Below, piece after piece: positions 45,567 to 55,090 of a DNA stretch of 64,000 nt. Position numbers and translations under genes: made by a program. The notes beneath the pieces were generated by a model. It searched no databases. It was given only the letters and a program-made list of their open reading frames with translations, and was not told where the DNA came from. The DNA comes from Gammaproteobacteria bacterium (GTDB taxonomy: Bacteria; Pseudomonadota; Gammaproteobacteria; Enterobacterales; Alteromonadaceae): positions 1 through 64,000 of the forward strand of contig JAAFAI010000019.1 in the NCBI GenBank assembly GCA_018222405.1. The letters are read 5' to 3'. Numbering within the stretch: position 1 is the stretch's first letter; the number at the start of each line of letters is the position of its first letter.

Positions 45567-46209
45567 AATTAGACGAATTGTTAGTATTGTTACTAAAGAC
45601 TACCACCTGACCGATTCTGGGATCGTAGATAAATCCATCCCCAACGGTGTCATCGGTTGGTGCATTCTGTAAATTCCGCACTGATTTACTCAGATAATAA
45701 AAGCACAGGTCATTGCCGCCGGAGCCTGTACCATTACTGAAGTTAGTAAAATAACGGAAACTGTCAAACGGGCGGTTTGCCCAGTTAGATGTAATGGTTG
45801 GTGCGCTCTGCATGATGAGGTTAAAAATACTCTCACAATCCAGCGCTGACATGGCATCATCTTCGGTGCTGTTATCGTTGTTTACTTGTCCGGTGGGATA
45901 GCCGGTATTACGGTCGACACCCACAATAATACCGTCGATGGTGACAAACGACAGATTGGCGCCCTGATTATCCCGCGGCCGGGCCTCAAGTTCCCACTCC
46001 GCTCTGACCAGGCCAACACCGGTCGCGAACCCACCGGAAACCGCCTCGATAGTGGCATCTTCGGCCTGTTCGGTAACATCCAGGAAACGCGGAATAGCCA
46101 CTGCCGCCAGTAATCCCAGTAAGACCACTACAATAGTGAGCTCAATGAGGGTAAAACCTTTTACACCCGCGATCGGCTTAGCCGCGTTGTGACGTTTACA
46201 ATTTGTCAT
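45565..46209 (-). CDS. mshB: MSHA minor pilin MshB
   Basis: A 214-residue prepilin with leader MTNCKRHNAAKPIAGVKG and the cleavage motif FTLIELTIVVVLLGLLAAVAIPRFLD. The C-terminal part is Asn/Ser/Thr-rich (NNTNNSSN) with one disulphide pair (CESIF, LCFYY). ATG 46209 has AGGAG 7 nt upstream; ATG 46239 would add ten residues before a poor site. It is the first gene of the structural half of the locus. Confidence 0.92.
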   Translation of the reverse strand: MTNCKRHNAAKPIAGVKGFTLIELTIVVVLLGLLAAVAIPRFLDVTEQAEDATIEAVSGGFATGVGLVRAEWELEARPRDNQGANLSFVTIDGIIVGVDRNTGYPTGQVNNDNSTEDDAMSALDCESIFNLIMQSAPTITSNWANRPFDSFRYFTNFSNGTGSGGNDLCFYYLSKSVRNLQNAPTDDTVGDGFIYDPRIGQVVVFSNNTNNSSN

Positions 46210-46242
46210 AGATAACTCCTGAACTCCCAATTTATTCACGAA

Positions 46243-46758
46243 CTAGTCATTCCCTGATTGTTGAACAATACCCGTATAAATACTGTAGTCGAAATAGGGC
46301 CCGGTACTCACCCGGTAGCGACACCGTGCATTTGGCGTTTGCGCCCCTTCGTTATCACTGGCGTAGTAATCACCGAGCACCCGAAATCCCTCAACCCGGG
46401 TTGAAGTATTCAGTAACTGCTCCCAGAGCTGTAAACAACTCTCTGAACTCGGCTCGACTTTCGGCCAGCCAAAGTGGGCCATTCTGACCGGCCGGCGACC
46501 GACTTCCTTACCTTCGTTGTCGTAGTGCACCAGCATGATCATTTCCGGGCGACCTTCTGCCTGCCACTGCCAGTGGGCATTGGTTGCACTGGTCGCAAAC
46601 TGCCGGGCATAGCCCTGCATAATTTCCGCTTCCAAATCCGGCTCACTGTCGTACAAATAAACAATCGCGGTAGCCATCAATATGGTAAACACAACAATGA
46701 CCGCCAGGTTAACCAGCACCCGGTTAAGGTTATGTTCGGCAACGTCTTTTGATTTCAA
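46243..46758 (-). CDS. mshF: MSHA biogenesis protein MshF
   Basis: A 171-residue bitopic protein with TM about 15-36 (VNLAVIVVFTILMATAIVYLY) and a periplasmic part with two cysteines. It is conserved between mshG and mshB in MSHA loci; the exact role is unclear. TTG 46758 has an AAGGGG site and lies 2 nt after the mshG stop. Confidence 0.88.
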   Translation of the reverse strand: MKSKDVAEHNLNRVLVNLAVIVVFTILMATAIVYLYDSEPDLEAEIMQGYARQFATSATNAHWQWQAEGRPEMIMLVHYDNEGKEVGRRPVRMAHFGWPKVEPSSESCLQLWEQLLNTSTRVEGFRVLGDYYASDNEGAQTPNARCRYRVSTGPYFDYSIYTGIVQQSGND

Positions 46759-46760
46759 GC

Positions 46761-47984
46761 TTATTGCCCCTTAATTGCGCTCATCATGTCCCACATCGGG
46801 GTAAAGATACCCAGTGCCAGCACCAGTACCATACCGGCCACAATGCCAATCAATACCGGCTCTATCTTGGCCGTCAGGCTATTGAGGTCATAGTCGACTT
46901 CACGTTCGTAAAAATCGGCCACCTCAGCTAACAGTTCATCTACCCGACCGGTTTCCTCACCCACATTGACCATTTGCAGCACCATGGGGGTAAACAGGCC
47001 ACTTGCCTGGGTAACCCGCGACAGGTTTTCGCCCTTTTCAATACTCTGACGCATATCAATTATTTTGGTTTCCATGAAACGGTTGCCCACCGCTTCAGCC
47101 ACCAGATTTAGCGCTGTGGTTAACGGTAAACCAGCTTGCAGCATCATCGAGAAACTGCGACAGAACCGGGCGAGCAGCGATCGCTCTATGACCTTGCCGA
47201 TAATCGGCAATTTAAGTTTCTTGCGGCTCCAGGTCAGGTTTCCATCCGGCGTTTGTAAGTAGTTACGTACACCAAGAACTATAGCGATTAAGGCACCAAT
47301 CAATATGTACCACTGATTTATAAAAAAGTCAGACATGCCTAACAGGAAGCGGGTCATCACCGGTAATTCGGCGCCGAACTTATTAAACATATCGGCGAAT
47401 TTCGGGATAACAAAAATGTTCATAATGATGAGCGCCGCCACCAGTGCGAACACTACAAAAATCGGGTAGCGGGTTGCCGCTTTAATCTGGCGGCGGGTTT
47501 CCTGCTCACGCTCAAGGTAACCGGCTAACTGCAAAAATGCCTCATCCAATCGACCGGTATTCTCACCCACGTGTACCACGCTAACGTATAATCTATCAAA
47601 GATTTCGCTGTGCTGGTGCATGGCCGAAGACAGCGTGCGCCCTCTTTCCAGCAGGCTGATGATATCGGTCAGAGCTATTTTCAGGCGCAACGACGATGAC
47701 GATTCGGCCAGACTGCTTACCGCTCGCAGAATCGGAATACCGGCATGCGACAGGGAGTACATCTGACGAGACAAAATCACCAGCTCATCAAGACTCACTT
47801 TAGGGGTAAGAAAATTAACCTTTACCTCGCTCTGTGTCGCCCCGCCTTCTACCGGATTAATAGAAATCGGTGTAATACTGCGCGCCAGCAACATTTTAGC
47901 CGCTGCGTTAGCGTCAAGCGCATCAAGCATGCCGCTTTTCATTTCGCCACCAGGCTCACGGCCGGTATAGCTGAACCTAGGCAT
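46761..47984 (-). CDS. mshG: MSHA platform protein MshG
   Basis: A 407-residue inner-membrane platform protein of the GspF/PilC family with two T2SSF domains, each followed by membrane helices (about 170-190, 220-240 and 375-400), and GENTGRLDEAFLQLAGYLE and GEETGRVDELLAEVADFYE repeats. It anchors the pilin assembly and retraction motors. Overlaps mshE by 8 nt. Confidence 0.95.
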   Translation of the reverse strand: MPRFSYTGREPGGEMKSGMLDALDANAAAKMLLARSITPISINPVEGGATQSEVKVNFLTPKVSLDELVILSRQMYSLSHAGIPILRAVSSLAESSSSLRLKIALTDIISLLERGRTLSSAMHQHSEIFDRLYVSVVHVGENTGRLDEAFLQLAGYLEREQETRRQIKAATRYPIFVVFALVAALIIMNIFVIPKFADMFNKFGAELPVMTRFLLGMSDFFINQWYILIGALIAIVLGVRNYLQTPDGNLTWSRKKLKLPIIGKVIERSLLARFCRSFSMMLQAGLPLTTALNLVAEAVGNRFMETKIIDMRQSIEKGENLSRVTQASGLFTPMVLQMVNVGEETGRVDELLAEVADFYEREVDYDLNSLTAKIEPVLIGIVAGMVLVLALGIFTPMWDMMSAIKGQ

Positions 47985-49770
47985 CCGGTAAGTCCTCCAG
48001 ACTCAGGCCGCCTGTATTGCCATTATTGCCAGAATCGCTCTTTGCGGGTTGCTCATCCTGCTCTTCGCGTTGTGGGAGCTCGGCAACCATTTCCACCAGC
48101 TTCAGTACCTCTTCTACCGTTGTCTGACCCATTTTGGCATAGGTCAGCGCAACGTGAGACAGCGGCTTATAACCCGGACTGCGTAAGGCATGCTCACCAA
48201 AGGCAACAGTGTCGCCGGCTTTTAATGCATTCATCATCGGATCGGTCAGTTCGAGTAGTTCAAACACGCCCATCCGGCCGCGATAGCCGGTATGGTTACA
48301 CTTCTGACATCCCTTGCCTCGTTTAAACGTAACGTTATCCAGGTTGTTATCAATGTGCCCGAGCCAGAACAATTCATCGTGTGAAGGTTGATGCTCTACT
48401 TCGCAATTATCGCAAATCCGGCGCACCAGACGCTGGGCAATGATGCCTCGCAGTGAACTGGCAACCAGGTAGCCTGCCGCCCCCATATCGAGCAAACGAA
48501 TAGCACTGGATACGGCATCGTTAGTGTGCAGCGTGGATAATACCAGGTGACCGGTTAACGCGCCGCGTAAACCAATTTCCACGGTTTCCTGATCCCGCAT
48601 CTCACCCACCATGATGATATCCGGGTCCTGACGCAACGTGGTGCGCAGTACGCTTGAGAAGTTAAGGCCGATTCGGCTGTTTACCTGTACCTGATTAATG
48701 CGTGGTAAACGATATTCCACCGGGTCTTCAACGGTAATAATCTTGCGCTGCGGCTGGTTTAATTCACTTAGGGCACCATACAGTGTGGTGGTTTTACCTG
48801 AACCGGTCGGCCCGGTTACCAGGATCATGCCGTGTGGCCGTTTTAGTAACACCCTTAAGCGGTCGAGCAACGGCCTGGGCATGCCGGTTTCATCCAGGGT
48901 TAATACCCCGGCTGACTGATCCAGCAAACGCATAACCACCGCTTCACCGGTTTGTACCGGCATGGTTGATAAACGCACATCTACCCGATGACCTTTTACG
49001 CGGACCTGGGTACGGCCATCCTGCGGCAGACGCTTTTCTGAAATATCCAGACCCGCCATGAGTTTAAGGCGTAATACCAGCGCTGCGGCAATGTTATTTT
49101 CCGGGATAACCGTTTCCTGCAATACCCCATCAACCCTCTGCCGGATGCGTAATTGCTGCTCGTCTGGCTCGATGTGGATATCCGAGGCCTTGGCCTGTAC
49201 CGCATCCTCAAAGATCGACTGCAGTAAGCGGGCAACGGCGGTATCCTGCTCATCTTCGAGCCCGGCGGTAAGCTCAAATTCCTGCTCATCGCGGTACTCA
49301 TTGGCCAACTGTTGGGCAAAAGAGGCTATTTCATCGGTGCGCCGGTAGAAACTGTCGTAAGCACCAAACAATTGCTGTTCACTTACTACGGCCACTTCAA
49401 TGGGTTTGGGCAGGATCTCGCCAAGGTTATCCACGGCGGTGAGGTCGGCCGGATCGCTCATTCCCACCAGTAATTTATCGCCACGGTCTTCCAGCACCAG
49501 CGCCCGATAACGACGGGCCTGTACTTCCGGCAGCAGTTTGACCGCAGCCGGGTTGACATTAAAGTGATCAATGTCGATCAGCGGCACATTTAAGTGGGTG
49601 GAGAGCAGTTCCAGCAACTGCTTTTCGGTAACCAGTTCCATGGCTATTAAAGTGGCGCCGAGCTTGCGGCCGGTCTGACGTTGCTCAGCCAGCGCCGACA
49701 TCAGCTGTGGCTCGTCTATCAGCCCTTGCTGAACCAGCAGATCACCCAGTCTGACTTTTACACCACTCAT
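47977..49770 (-). CDS. mshE: MSHA extension ATPase MshE
   Basis: A 597-residue GspE/PilB-type ATPase with an N-terminal MshEN domain (GDLLVQQGLIDEPQLMSALAEQ), which binds cyclic di-GMP in the Vibrio cholerae homologue, and the catalytic core: Walker A GPTGSGKTTTLYGAL, Asp box, Walker B DIIMVGEMRDQET and a zinc tetracysteine CDNC...CQKC. It powers pilus extension. The C-terminal tail is Asn/Gln-rich. Overlaps mshN by 4 nt. Confidence 0.95.
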   Translation of the reverse strand: MSGVKVRLGDLLVQQGLIDEPQLMSALAEQRQTGRKLGATLIAMELVTEKQLLELLSTHLNVPLIDIDHFNVNPAAVKLLPEVQARRYRALVLEDRGDKLLVGMSDPADLTAVDNLGEILPKPIEVAVVSEQQLFGAYDSFYRRTDEIASFAQQLANEYRDEQEFELTAGLEDEQDTAVARLLQSIFEDAVQAKASDIHIEPDEQQLRIRQRVDGVLQETVIPENNIAAALVLRLKLMAGLDISEKRLPQDGRTQVRVKGHRVDVRLSTMPVQTGEAVVMRLLDQSAGVLTLDETGMPRPLLDRLRVLLKRPHGMILVTGPTGSGKTTTLYGALSELNQPQRKIITVEDPVEYRLPRINQVQVNSRIGLNFSSVLRTTLRQDPDIIMVGEMRDQETVEIGLRGALTGHLVLSTLHTNDAVSSAIRLLDMGAAGYLVASSLRGIIAQRLVRRICDNCEVEHQPSHDELFWLGHIDNNLDNVTFKRGKGCQKCNHTGYRGRMGVFELLELTDPMMNALKAGDTVAFGEHALRSPGYKPLSHVALTYAKMGQTTVEEVLKLVEMVAELPQREEQDEQPAKSDSGNNGNTGGLSLEDLPDA

Positions 49771-50882
49771 GATGAAACTCCCGTCAGATTACCTAAGCGC
49801 TGGCGAATAAATTGTTCGATGCTGTCCTCAAGCTGCCTTAGTGACAACGCTTCCCGATAACTACTCAGCGCGAGGGCTGTATAACCCTGTTTGTCGGCGA
49901 CCACCGCCTGACCGAGCCACCACTTAGCAGTCTGACTATCAAGCACTACCAGTTGTGCGTAGTCTTGCAGCGCGTCATCCAGCAGGCCGAGCTTTTGCGC
50001 CAGCGATGCCCGGTAGCCTAACAGTTCTATGGATGGCTGGACGTAGTCATTAACGTCCTGCAGCGTGTAATACGCCAGCCGGGTTTCGTTTTGCTGCACC
50101 AGCAAGCGCGCATACATCAGTCTGACACTGCTGTCGGCGGGCATATCCGCCACGGTTTGTTGCAGTAACTGCTGGGCGTCGGTTGTGCGGCCTGCACTAA
50201 AATACAGAGCGGCCAGCCGTTTACGGGCCGCCACGTTATCAGGTTGCTGGCGGATCAGCGTACGTAACAACTGAACAGCCATCGGCGTATCGTTCTGACT
50301 CAAAGCCTGACGGATTTGCGCTTTAAGGGCTTCATCCGGGTTCGCAGCACTGGGCTTAATCATCGGTTCAGCTGGCGCTTTATCAGGCTCTGGCATTGCT
50401 GTCGTGGAAGATTCTGATTCAGTTGCAATGCCGACCGAATGTGCAGCCACTCTCTCGAGTGCACTGGGTTGACGATCACCGACAGTGGACTCAGTACGCG
50501 CAGGTTGCGCGTTAATATCGACCGGCCCATCCATTACGCCCATGGTATTTTGCGGCTTTGTGGATGGTGAAGCTGTGAACTTTCTGGGTTCTTCCGGCTC
50601 CGCCGTTTGTGTTTCGGGCTCTTCAGGCGCGATTGACCCGGCGGCCACCGCATCAGGTATAATCTGATTAATCGGCCCTACTGAGGGACTTTGTGGCAGG
50701 TTATCCTCAGTGGCAGCGGGCCAGAAATAAACGGCGCCAATGGCCACTACGCCAAGTAGCAGAATGATGGCAATGCGCAGCACTGAGGACGACTTTTTAG
50801 CCGGCGGCTGATAGTTAGCCGGCGTAGCCTCACTGGCTTCCCGGTTCTCTAAGTCTCTCAGCATTTTATTGACTACACTCAC
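49767..50882 (-). CDS. mshN: MSHA biogenesis protein MshN (TPR, single TM)
   Basis: A 371-residue protein with a cytoplasmic MSVVNKMLRDLENRE-type start, TM about 35-53 (VLRIAIILLLGVVAIGAVYF), a Pro/Glu/Thr-rich periplasmic linker and C-terminal TPRs (about 185-350). GTG 50882 overlaps the mshM stop (GTGA) and gives the family N terminus; ATG 50954 is inside mshM. Confidence 0.88.
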   Translation of the reverse strand: MSVVNKMLRDLENREASEATPANYQPPAKKSSSVLRIAIILLLGVVAIGAVYFWPAATEDNLPQSPSVGPINQIIPDAVAAGSIAPEEPETQTAEPEEPRKFTASPSTKPQNTMGVMDGPVDINAQPARTESTVGDRQPSALERVAAHSVGIATESESSTTAMPEPDKAPAEPMIKPSAANPDEALKAQIRQALSQNDTPMAVQLLRTLIRQQPDNVAARKRLAALYFSAGRTTDAQQLLQQTVADMPADSSVRLMYARLLVQQNETRLAYYTLQDVNDYVQPSIELLGYRASLAQKLGLLDDALQDYAQLVVLDSQTAKWWLGQAVVADKQGYTALALSSYREALSLRQLEDSIEQFIRQRLGNLTGVSS

Positions 50883-51802
50883 AGTGTCGCCCTCATGTTC
50901 CATATCCCTGCAATCATCGCAATCACTACTACTGTGGTCGCTAACAGCAACCATTTACTTTGTGGGCTAAACCACCACTTACTGCTCACCGTTTGCGCCG
51001 CTTCTGTATCGGCAGACGCTGCCGCAATGTGCTCTGGCTCAACCGCCGACTTGCCTTCGCCATAGGCCAGCATTAACGCTTTATGTGCCAACACATTCAC
51101 CACCCGGGGCGTACCAGCACTGGCGCGGTAGAGTAGCTCGCAGCACTGACGGTTAAATAAATCGGTGCCATGATAACCAGCCACATTGACCCGGTGCCGG
51201 ACATACTGATACACCTGATCGGGATCCATTAGCGCCAGGCTGTAACTAAAGGTAATTCGCTGCCGTAACTGCCGTAACTCCGGTAGAGCCAGCTTTTCGT
51301 CCAGCTCCGGCTGCCCGAATAACACGACCTGCAGTAATTTACGAGACTCTGTCTCCAGATTGGTCATTAGCCGCAACGCTTCAATACTCTCTGTGGGCAA
51401 CGCCTGAGCTTCATCAATAATCAGCACCGCACTTTTCTGCTGCTGATGAATAGCAATCAAACGTTCCTGAATTTTTTGAGTAAACTCCTGCTGATCGCAG
51501 TCGCTGCCCAACTCCACTCCTAACTCATTGGCCACCGCACGCCGTAACTCGGTGGGGGACAGCATCGGGTTCGGTACGTACGCGGCCACAAAGTAATCCG
51601 GTAACTCATTAAGTAACTTTCGGCAAATCAGCGTTTTACCAGTACCTACTTCACCGGTCACCTTAATAAAACCTTCGCCAGTTTTCAGCGCGGTCAGCAA
51701 TACCTGCATGGCCTCATTGTGGCTTGGCAAACCGAAAAAATAGCTGGTATTCGGGGTCAGCGTAAAAGGCAGTTCACGGATACCAAAATGATACAGGTAC
51801 AT
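50879..51802 (-). CDS. mshM: MSHA AAA ATPase MshM (ExeA-like)
   Basis: A 307-residue protein with an N-terminal AAA domain: Walker A GEVGTGKTLICRKL, Walker B AVLIIDEAQAL, RQRITFSYSLALMDPDQV, then one C-terminal membrane helix (about 280-300). ExeA/GspA-like ATPases help secretin assembly. Start ATG 51802. Confidence 0.93.
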   Translation of the reverse strand: MYLYHFGIRELPFTLTPNTSYFFGLPSHNEAMQVLLTALKTGEGFIKVTGEVGTGKTLICRKLLNELPDYFVAAYVPNPMLSPTELRRAVANELGVELGSDCDQQEFTQKIQERLIAIHQQQKSAVLIIDEAQALPTESIEALRLMTNLETESRKLLQVVLFGQPELDEKLALPELRQLRQRITFSYSLALMDPDQVYQYVRHRVNVAGYHGTDLFNRQCCELLYRASAGTPRVVNVLAHKALMLAYGEGKSAVEPEHIAAASADTEAAQTVSSKWWFSPQSKWLLLATTVVVIAMIAGIWNMRATL

Positions 51803-51804
51803 GA

Positions 51805-53478
51805 TTACTCTACGTACAACCAGTCGGCCATTTTTTCACGGCTTAATTCAATTTGTTCTGCCCAGGTCCCACTGCCGATAACGGTGGGTTTAAGCAGGAT
51901 AATCAGCTCTTTCTTGGTCTCACGCTGGCTTTTGTTAGTAAACAATTCGCCCAGTAGCGGTATATCACCAAGCAACGGCGTTTTTGATTCTGAGTCGGTC
52001 AGGCTGGTTTGCATCAGACCACCAATCACCACTATTTCGCCCGAAGCCGCTTTAATGATGGTATCAGACTCACGTATAGTACTTTGCGCCAGCGGCAGGA
52101 CAATTTGTTCCTGGTTAAGGCTGACCACTTTTTCCTGCTCCTGGGTTTCAATAACGGAAGGATGAACGTGCAGCAATACCGAGCCGCTTTCATCTATTTG
52201 CGGCGTGACATCCAGCGCTATCCCGGAGAAAAACGGGGTTAGTTCGATATTAGGCACCACCGATGTGGTGGTGGAAGTAATGGTATTCTGACTCGACACA
52301 TCCGTTACGAAATACTCGTCATCACCAACTTTAATCACCGCTTTCTGATTATTAATGGCGGTTACTCTGGGGCTGGACAAGACCTGCACGTTGCCCTGAG
52401 TGGACAGCAGCGAGATAACCCCGGAAAAATCCTGGTTTAGGAACGATAAACTGGTGACGCCGCCCAGTGAGGCCGAAATTCCATTGCCAATGCTGGCTGC
52501 AGTATTACTGAAGGTAAAATCGGTACTGCCAACATTCGCTACTACCTCAGACCAGTTAATCCCCTGTTGGTAACCGTCATCCAGCGCCACCTCGAGAATT
52601 CTGGCCTCAAGAATAACCTGGCGTTGCAGACTCGCTTCAGAGACCTTGAGGAAACGTTTTATGTCACGGATTTCATCCGGCATAGCACGAATGGTGACCA
52701 GGCCGGCCTGCGGCGTAACAAATACTGCCCGGCCCCCCTCAGTACCAACCATTGATTCCAGTGACGCTTTCAAATCGGTCCAGAAATCGGTCTCTGTTCG
52801 GGTTGAAATAGAAGTGCCATTAATGTTGTTACCAAACTGGTTACCCAGATTGTTACTGTTCGCTGAGTTACCACTGAAATTATTAAAGTTGCTGTTGGAA
52901 TTACCGCTACCATTATTATCGGCCTGGGAAACGCCGCCAGAGATGATGCTGGTTTGTGTCGAGCCGTCCCGCTTCATCAGCAGGTAATTTACCGCCAGTG
53001 TTTCGGTGCGCATGCCGGCGGGCAGGACTCTGAATACATTACTCTTGCGACTGATATCAAAGCCGTAAAGGTCACCCAACAGCTCCATCACCTGCTCCAT
53101 GGTAACCTGTTTCAGGCTCAGTGAAATTTCACCACTGACGTCGGGATGAATGGCCACGCTGTAGGGCGTATCTGCCACCAGCCCGGTAAAAAAGGCTTTT
53201 ACGCCAACGCCGTCGGCTTCAATGTCGTATTTTTCCGGGCCGAATAACGAGTGGCGCTCACCGGTGGTTGCCACATCGCCAAGTAAATTAGTCACACTGT
53301 CCGGCACATCCTGCAAAGAATCAGGTGATGCCTTGGCCTTTTTCTGTGCAGCCTGTTCATGAGCTATTTGTTCAGCCAGTTGCTGTTTGAGTGACTTTTC
53401 CACCACGGATTCTTCGGGAATCGACTGACAGCCCGTCAGTGCCATAGCCAGAGCGATGTATATCAAACGTTTATTCAT
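51805..53478 (-). CDS. mshL: MSHA outer-membrane secretin MshL
   Basis: A 557-residue secretin lipoprotein: signal peptide with lipobox LTGC (Cys about 17), N-terminal N-domains (DVSGEISLSLKQVTMEQVMELL), a Ser/Asn-rich low-complexity linker (about 190-225), then the secretin domain with VQVLSSPRVTAINNQKAVIKVG and VVIGGLMQTSLTDSESKTPLLGDIPLLGELF. ATG 53478 with GGGTAG is chosen since it creates the lipoprotein signal; upstream ATG 53508 would not. It forms the pilus exit pore. Confidence 0.95.
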   Translation of the reverse strand: MNKRLIYIALAMALTGCQSIPEESVVEKSLKQQLAEQIAHEQAAQKKAKASPDSLQDVPDSVTNLLGDVATTGERHSLFGPEKYDIEADGVGVKAFFTGLVADTPYSVAIHPDVSGEISLSLKQVTMEQVMELLGDLYGFDISRKSNVFRVLPAGMRTETLAVNYLLMKRDGSTQTSIISGGVSQADNNGSGNSNSNFNNFSGNSANSNNLGNQFGNNINGTSISTRTETDFWTDLKASLESMVGTEGGRAVFVTPQAGLVTIRAMPDEIRDIKRFLKVSEASLQRQVILEARILEVALDDGYQQGINWSEVVANVGSTDFTFSNTAASIGNGISASLGGVTSLSFLNQDFSGVISLLSTQGNVQVLSSPRVTAINNQKAVIKVGDDEYFVTDVSSQNTITSTTTSVVPNIELTPFFSGIALDVTPQIDESGSVLLHVHPSVIETQEQEKVVSLNQEQIVLPLAQSTIRESDTIIKAASGEIVVIGGLMQTSLTDSESKTPLLGDIPLLGELFTNKSQRETKKELIILLKPTVIGSGTWAEQIELSREKMADWLYVE

Positions 53479-53488
53479 GCTACCCATT

Positions 53489-53845
53489 CTAATAATTCTC
53501 TGCTGCATTGGTTTTCACGTTGCCCCGTTGGCTGACCCATAAAGTCATTGTTTGCCAAACCCCGTTCTCATTACGCGCAATCAACACGCTGCGTGGATTA
53601 ATTTCCTTGATTACTGCGCCCTGAATTGTTTGTCCTTGTTTAACCGTTTTACCGTTAATCACCGCGGTCCGGCTCGCACCGAGCTGTAACACGGCTTCCA
53701 GCTTTAATTCAACTGCCGCCGCGGCTACCGTCGCACTGGCCTGAGGGGCAGTGCGTGCAGGGCGCGTTGGATCCTCAAGTACCTGCGCTCCCGTGGGGCT
53801 AACAAGCATGGATACCAGCAACAAAGGGGACACTTTACTCAACAC
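53489..53845 (-). CDS. mshK: MSHA biogenesis protein MshK
   Basis: A 118-residue exported protein with a signal peptide (LLLVSMLVSPTGA) and a PilP/GspC-like beta domain: DPTRPA, LEAVLQLGASRTAVINGKTVKQGQTIQGAVIKEINPRSVLI. It probably links the inner-membrane complex to the secretin. GTG 53845 overlaps the mshJ stop by 11 nt. Confidence 0.9.
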   Translation of the reverse strand: MLSKVSPLLLVSMLVSPTGAQVLEDPTRPARTAPQASATVAAAAVELKLEAVLQLGASRTAVINGKTVKQGQTIQGAVIKEINPRSVLIARNENGVWQTMTLWVSQRGNVKTNAAENY

Positions 53846-54482
53846 CTATAAACGCCTTTTCAGTACTCAGAGTGTAAACCTGAAGGGTTACCTCAGCAGT
53901 GGGATATTCCTTTACATGATAGGCCATGGAGCGCCAGTACAGTTTGTCTGACAGTTGCTCCAGGCGGGCCAGAAAATCGCGTACCGCAAAATAACGGCCT
54001 TCGAAAGTCAACGTAACCCCGTGCTGATAAAGCGGGACCTCTGCCATAGCCGGGTTATCGGCAAAAATATTTTCCGGGCTAACCGAGGCCATTTCGATGA
54101 GTTTTAGTCCATCAGCCTGAGAAAACACCTGTTCGATGAGCGCGGGCATTTGCCGGGGCAGAATTAAATCAGCCAGCTGTGCCGCGAAGTTTTCCTGCAG
54201 TCGCACCATGCGCTTATCTACCTGGGCGATTTGCTGCTTCAGGCTGGCATCAGGATCTTCGGCCAGCGCCTGCTCGTAAACCAATTGCAGCTCTTTTAGT
54301 GTAGTGACTTCGTTGCGGGCAATCTCAATGCTACTGCTCGTTTTGCCGTTTTCCTTAATGCCGGGCTCAATCAGCAAAAAAATCAGCACGGCAAGAACTA
54401 CCACCATTCCCGAGGCAAAAATTAATACTTTCTCACGCTGACTCAGCGCGGCAAATTTTTCTTCGTACTGGTCAAAAGTCAC
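53835..54482 (-). CDS. mshJ: MSHA biogenesis protein MshJ (PilO/GspM-like)
   Basis: A 215-residue bitopic protein with a short cytoplasmic start (FDQYEEKFAALSQREKVLIFASG), TM about 20-42, coiled coil (about 55-105) and a C-terminal ferredoxin-like periplasmic domain. Inner-membrane alignment complex with MshI2. GTG 54482 overlaps the mshI2 stop. Confidence 0.9.
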   Translation of the reverse strand: MTFDQYEEKFAALSQREKVLIFASGMVVVLAVLIFLLIEPGIKENGKTSSSIEIARNEVTTLKELQLVYEQALAEDPDASLKQQIAQVDKRMVRLQENFAAQLADLILPRQMPALIEQVFSQADGLKLIEMASVSPENIFADNPAMAEVPLYQHGVTLTFEGRYFAVRDFLARLEQLSDKLYWRSMAYHVKEYPTAEVTLQVYTLSTEKAFIGVE

Positions 54483-55090
54483 CGCAGGCCACCTTGTTGC
54501 GTTGTTTCCGGCACCCGGGCCATGTTTAATTCAAAGCGCAATTGCTCGTCGTCCCGGTACAGTCGGGTGGAGTCAAAGGTGCGGCCGGAGAAAGCGGTAG
54601 TCTGGCCCAAACGTTGTAACCATTTTGGCATCGCCTGCGGGGTACTGAGTTGCCCTTGCAGCACCATCATGTTTTCACTGACTTCAATGGTATCGAGCCA
54701 GATATCCTGGCTGTCTTTCTGGGCCAGGCTATCGAGCATCCCGGCAAAGCCCTGCTGTTTAATCTGTTCCCGCTGACTGAGCTCGCGCACCAGCAATTCA
54801 CGATTGGCCAGCTCCTGCTGGCGTTGTTCCAGCGTGCGGGTCAACCCGGCATCCGGTTTACGTTGCTCAAGCGTGGTTTTGAGATTGTTCACCGTAGTCG
54901 ATAACTGCTGTTGCTGGTCCTGAACCTCTGCCAGTTCGGTGCGTTTAGAAGCGCCATACCAGGCGACACCGGCCCAAATCAGCAGCAGCACAGTAAGGGT
55001 TGCTCCCCACGCCAACAGCACACTGCTAAGCGAGAGTAAATCGAGACGCGGTGCAAACTCGGCGGAATAAAAGTTAATCCTGTTCTTCAT
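54479..55090 (-). CDS. mshI2: MSHA PilN-like protein (MshI2)
   Basis: A 203-residue PilN-family protein with the conserved cytoplasmic start MKNRINFYSAEFAPR (INFY motif that binds the PilM-like partner), TM about 25-47 and a periplasmic coiled coil and ferredoxin-like domain. It pairs with MshI (PilM-like) encoded immediately upstream; overlaps it and mshJ by 4 nt. Confidence 0.9.
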   Translation of the reverse strand: MKNRINFYSAEFAPRLDLLSLSSVLLAWGATLTVLLLIWAGVAWYGASKRTELAEVQDQQQQLSTTVNNLKTTLEQRKPDAGLTRTLEQRQQELANRELLVRELSQREQIKQQGFAGMLDSLAQKDSQDIWLDTIEVSENMMVLQGQLSTPQAMPKWLQRLGQTTAFSGRTFDSTRLYRDDEQLRFELNMARVPETTQQGGLR

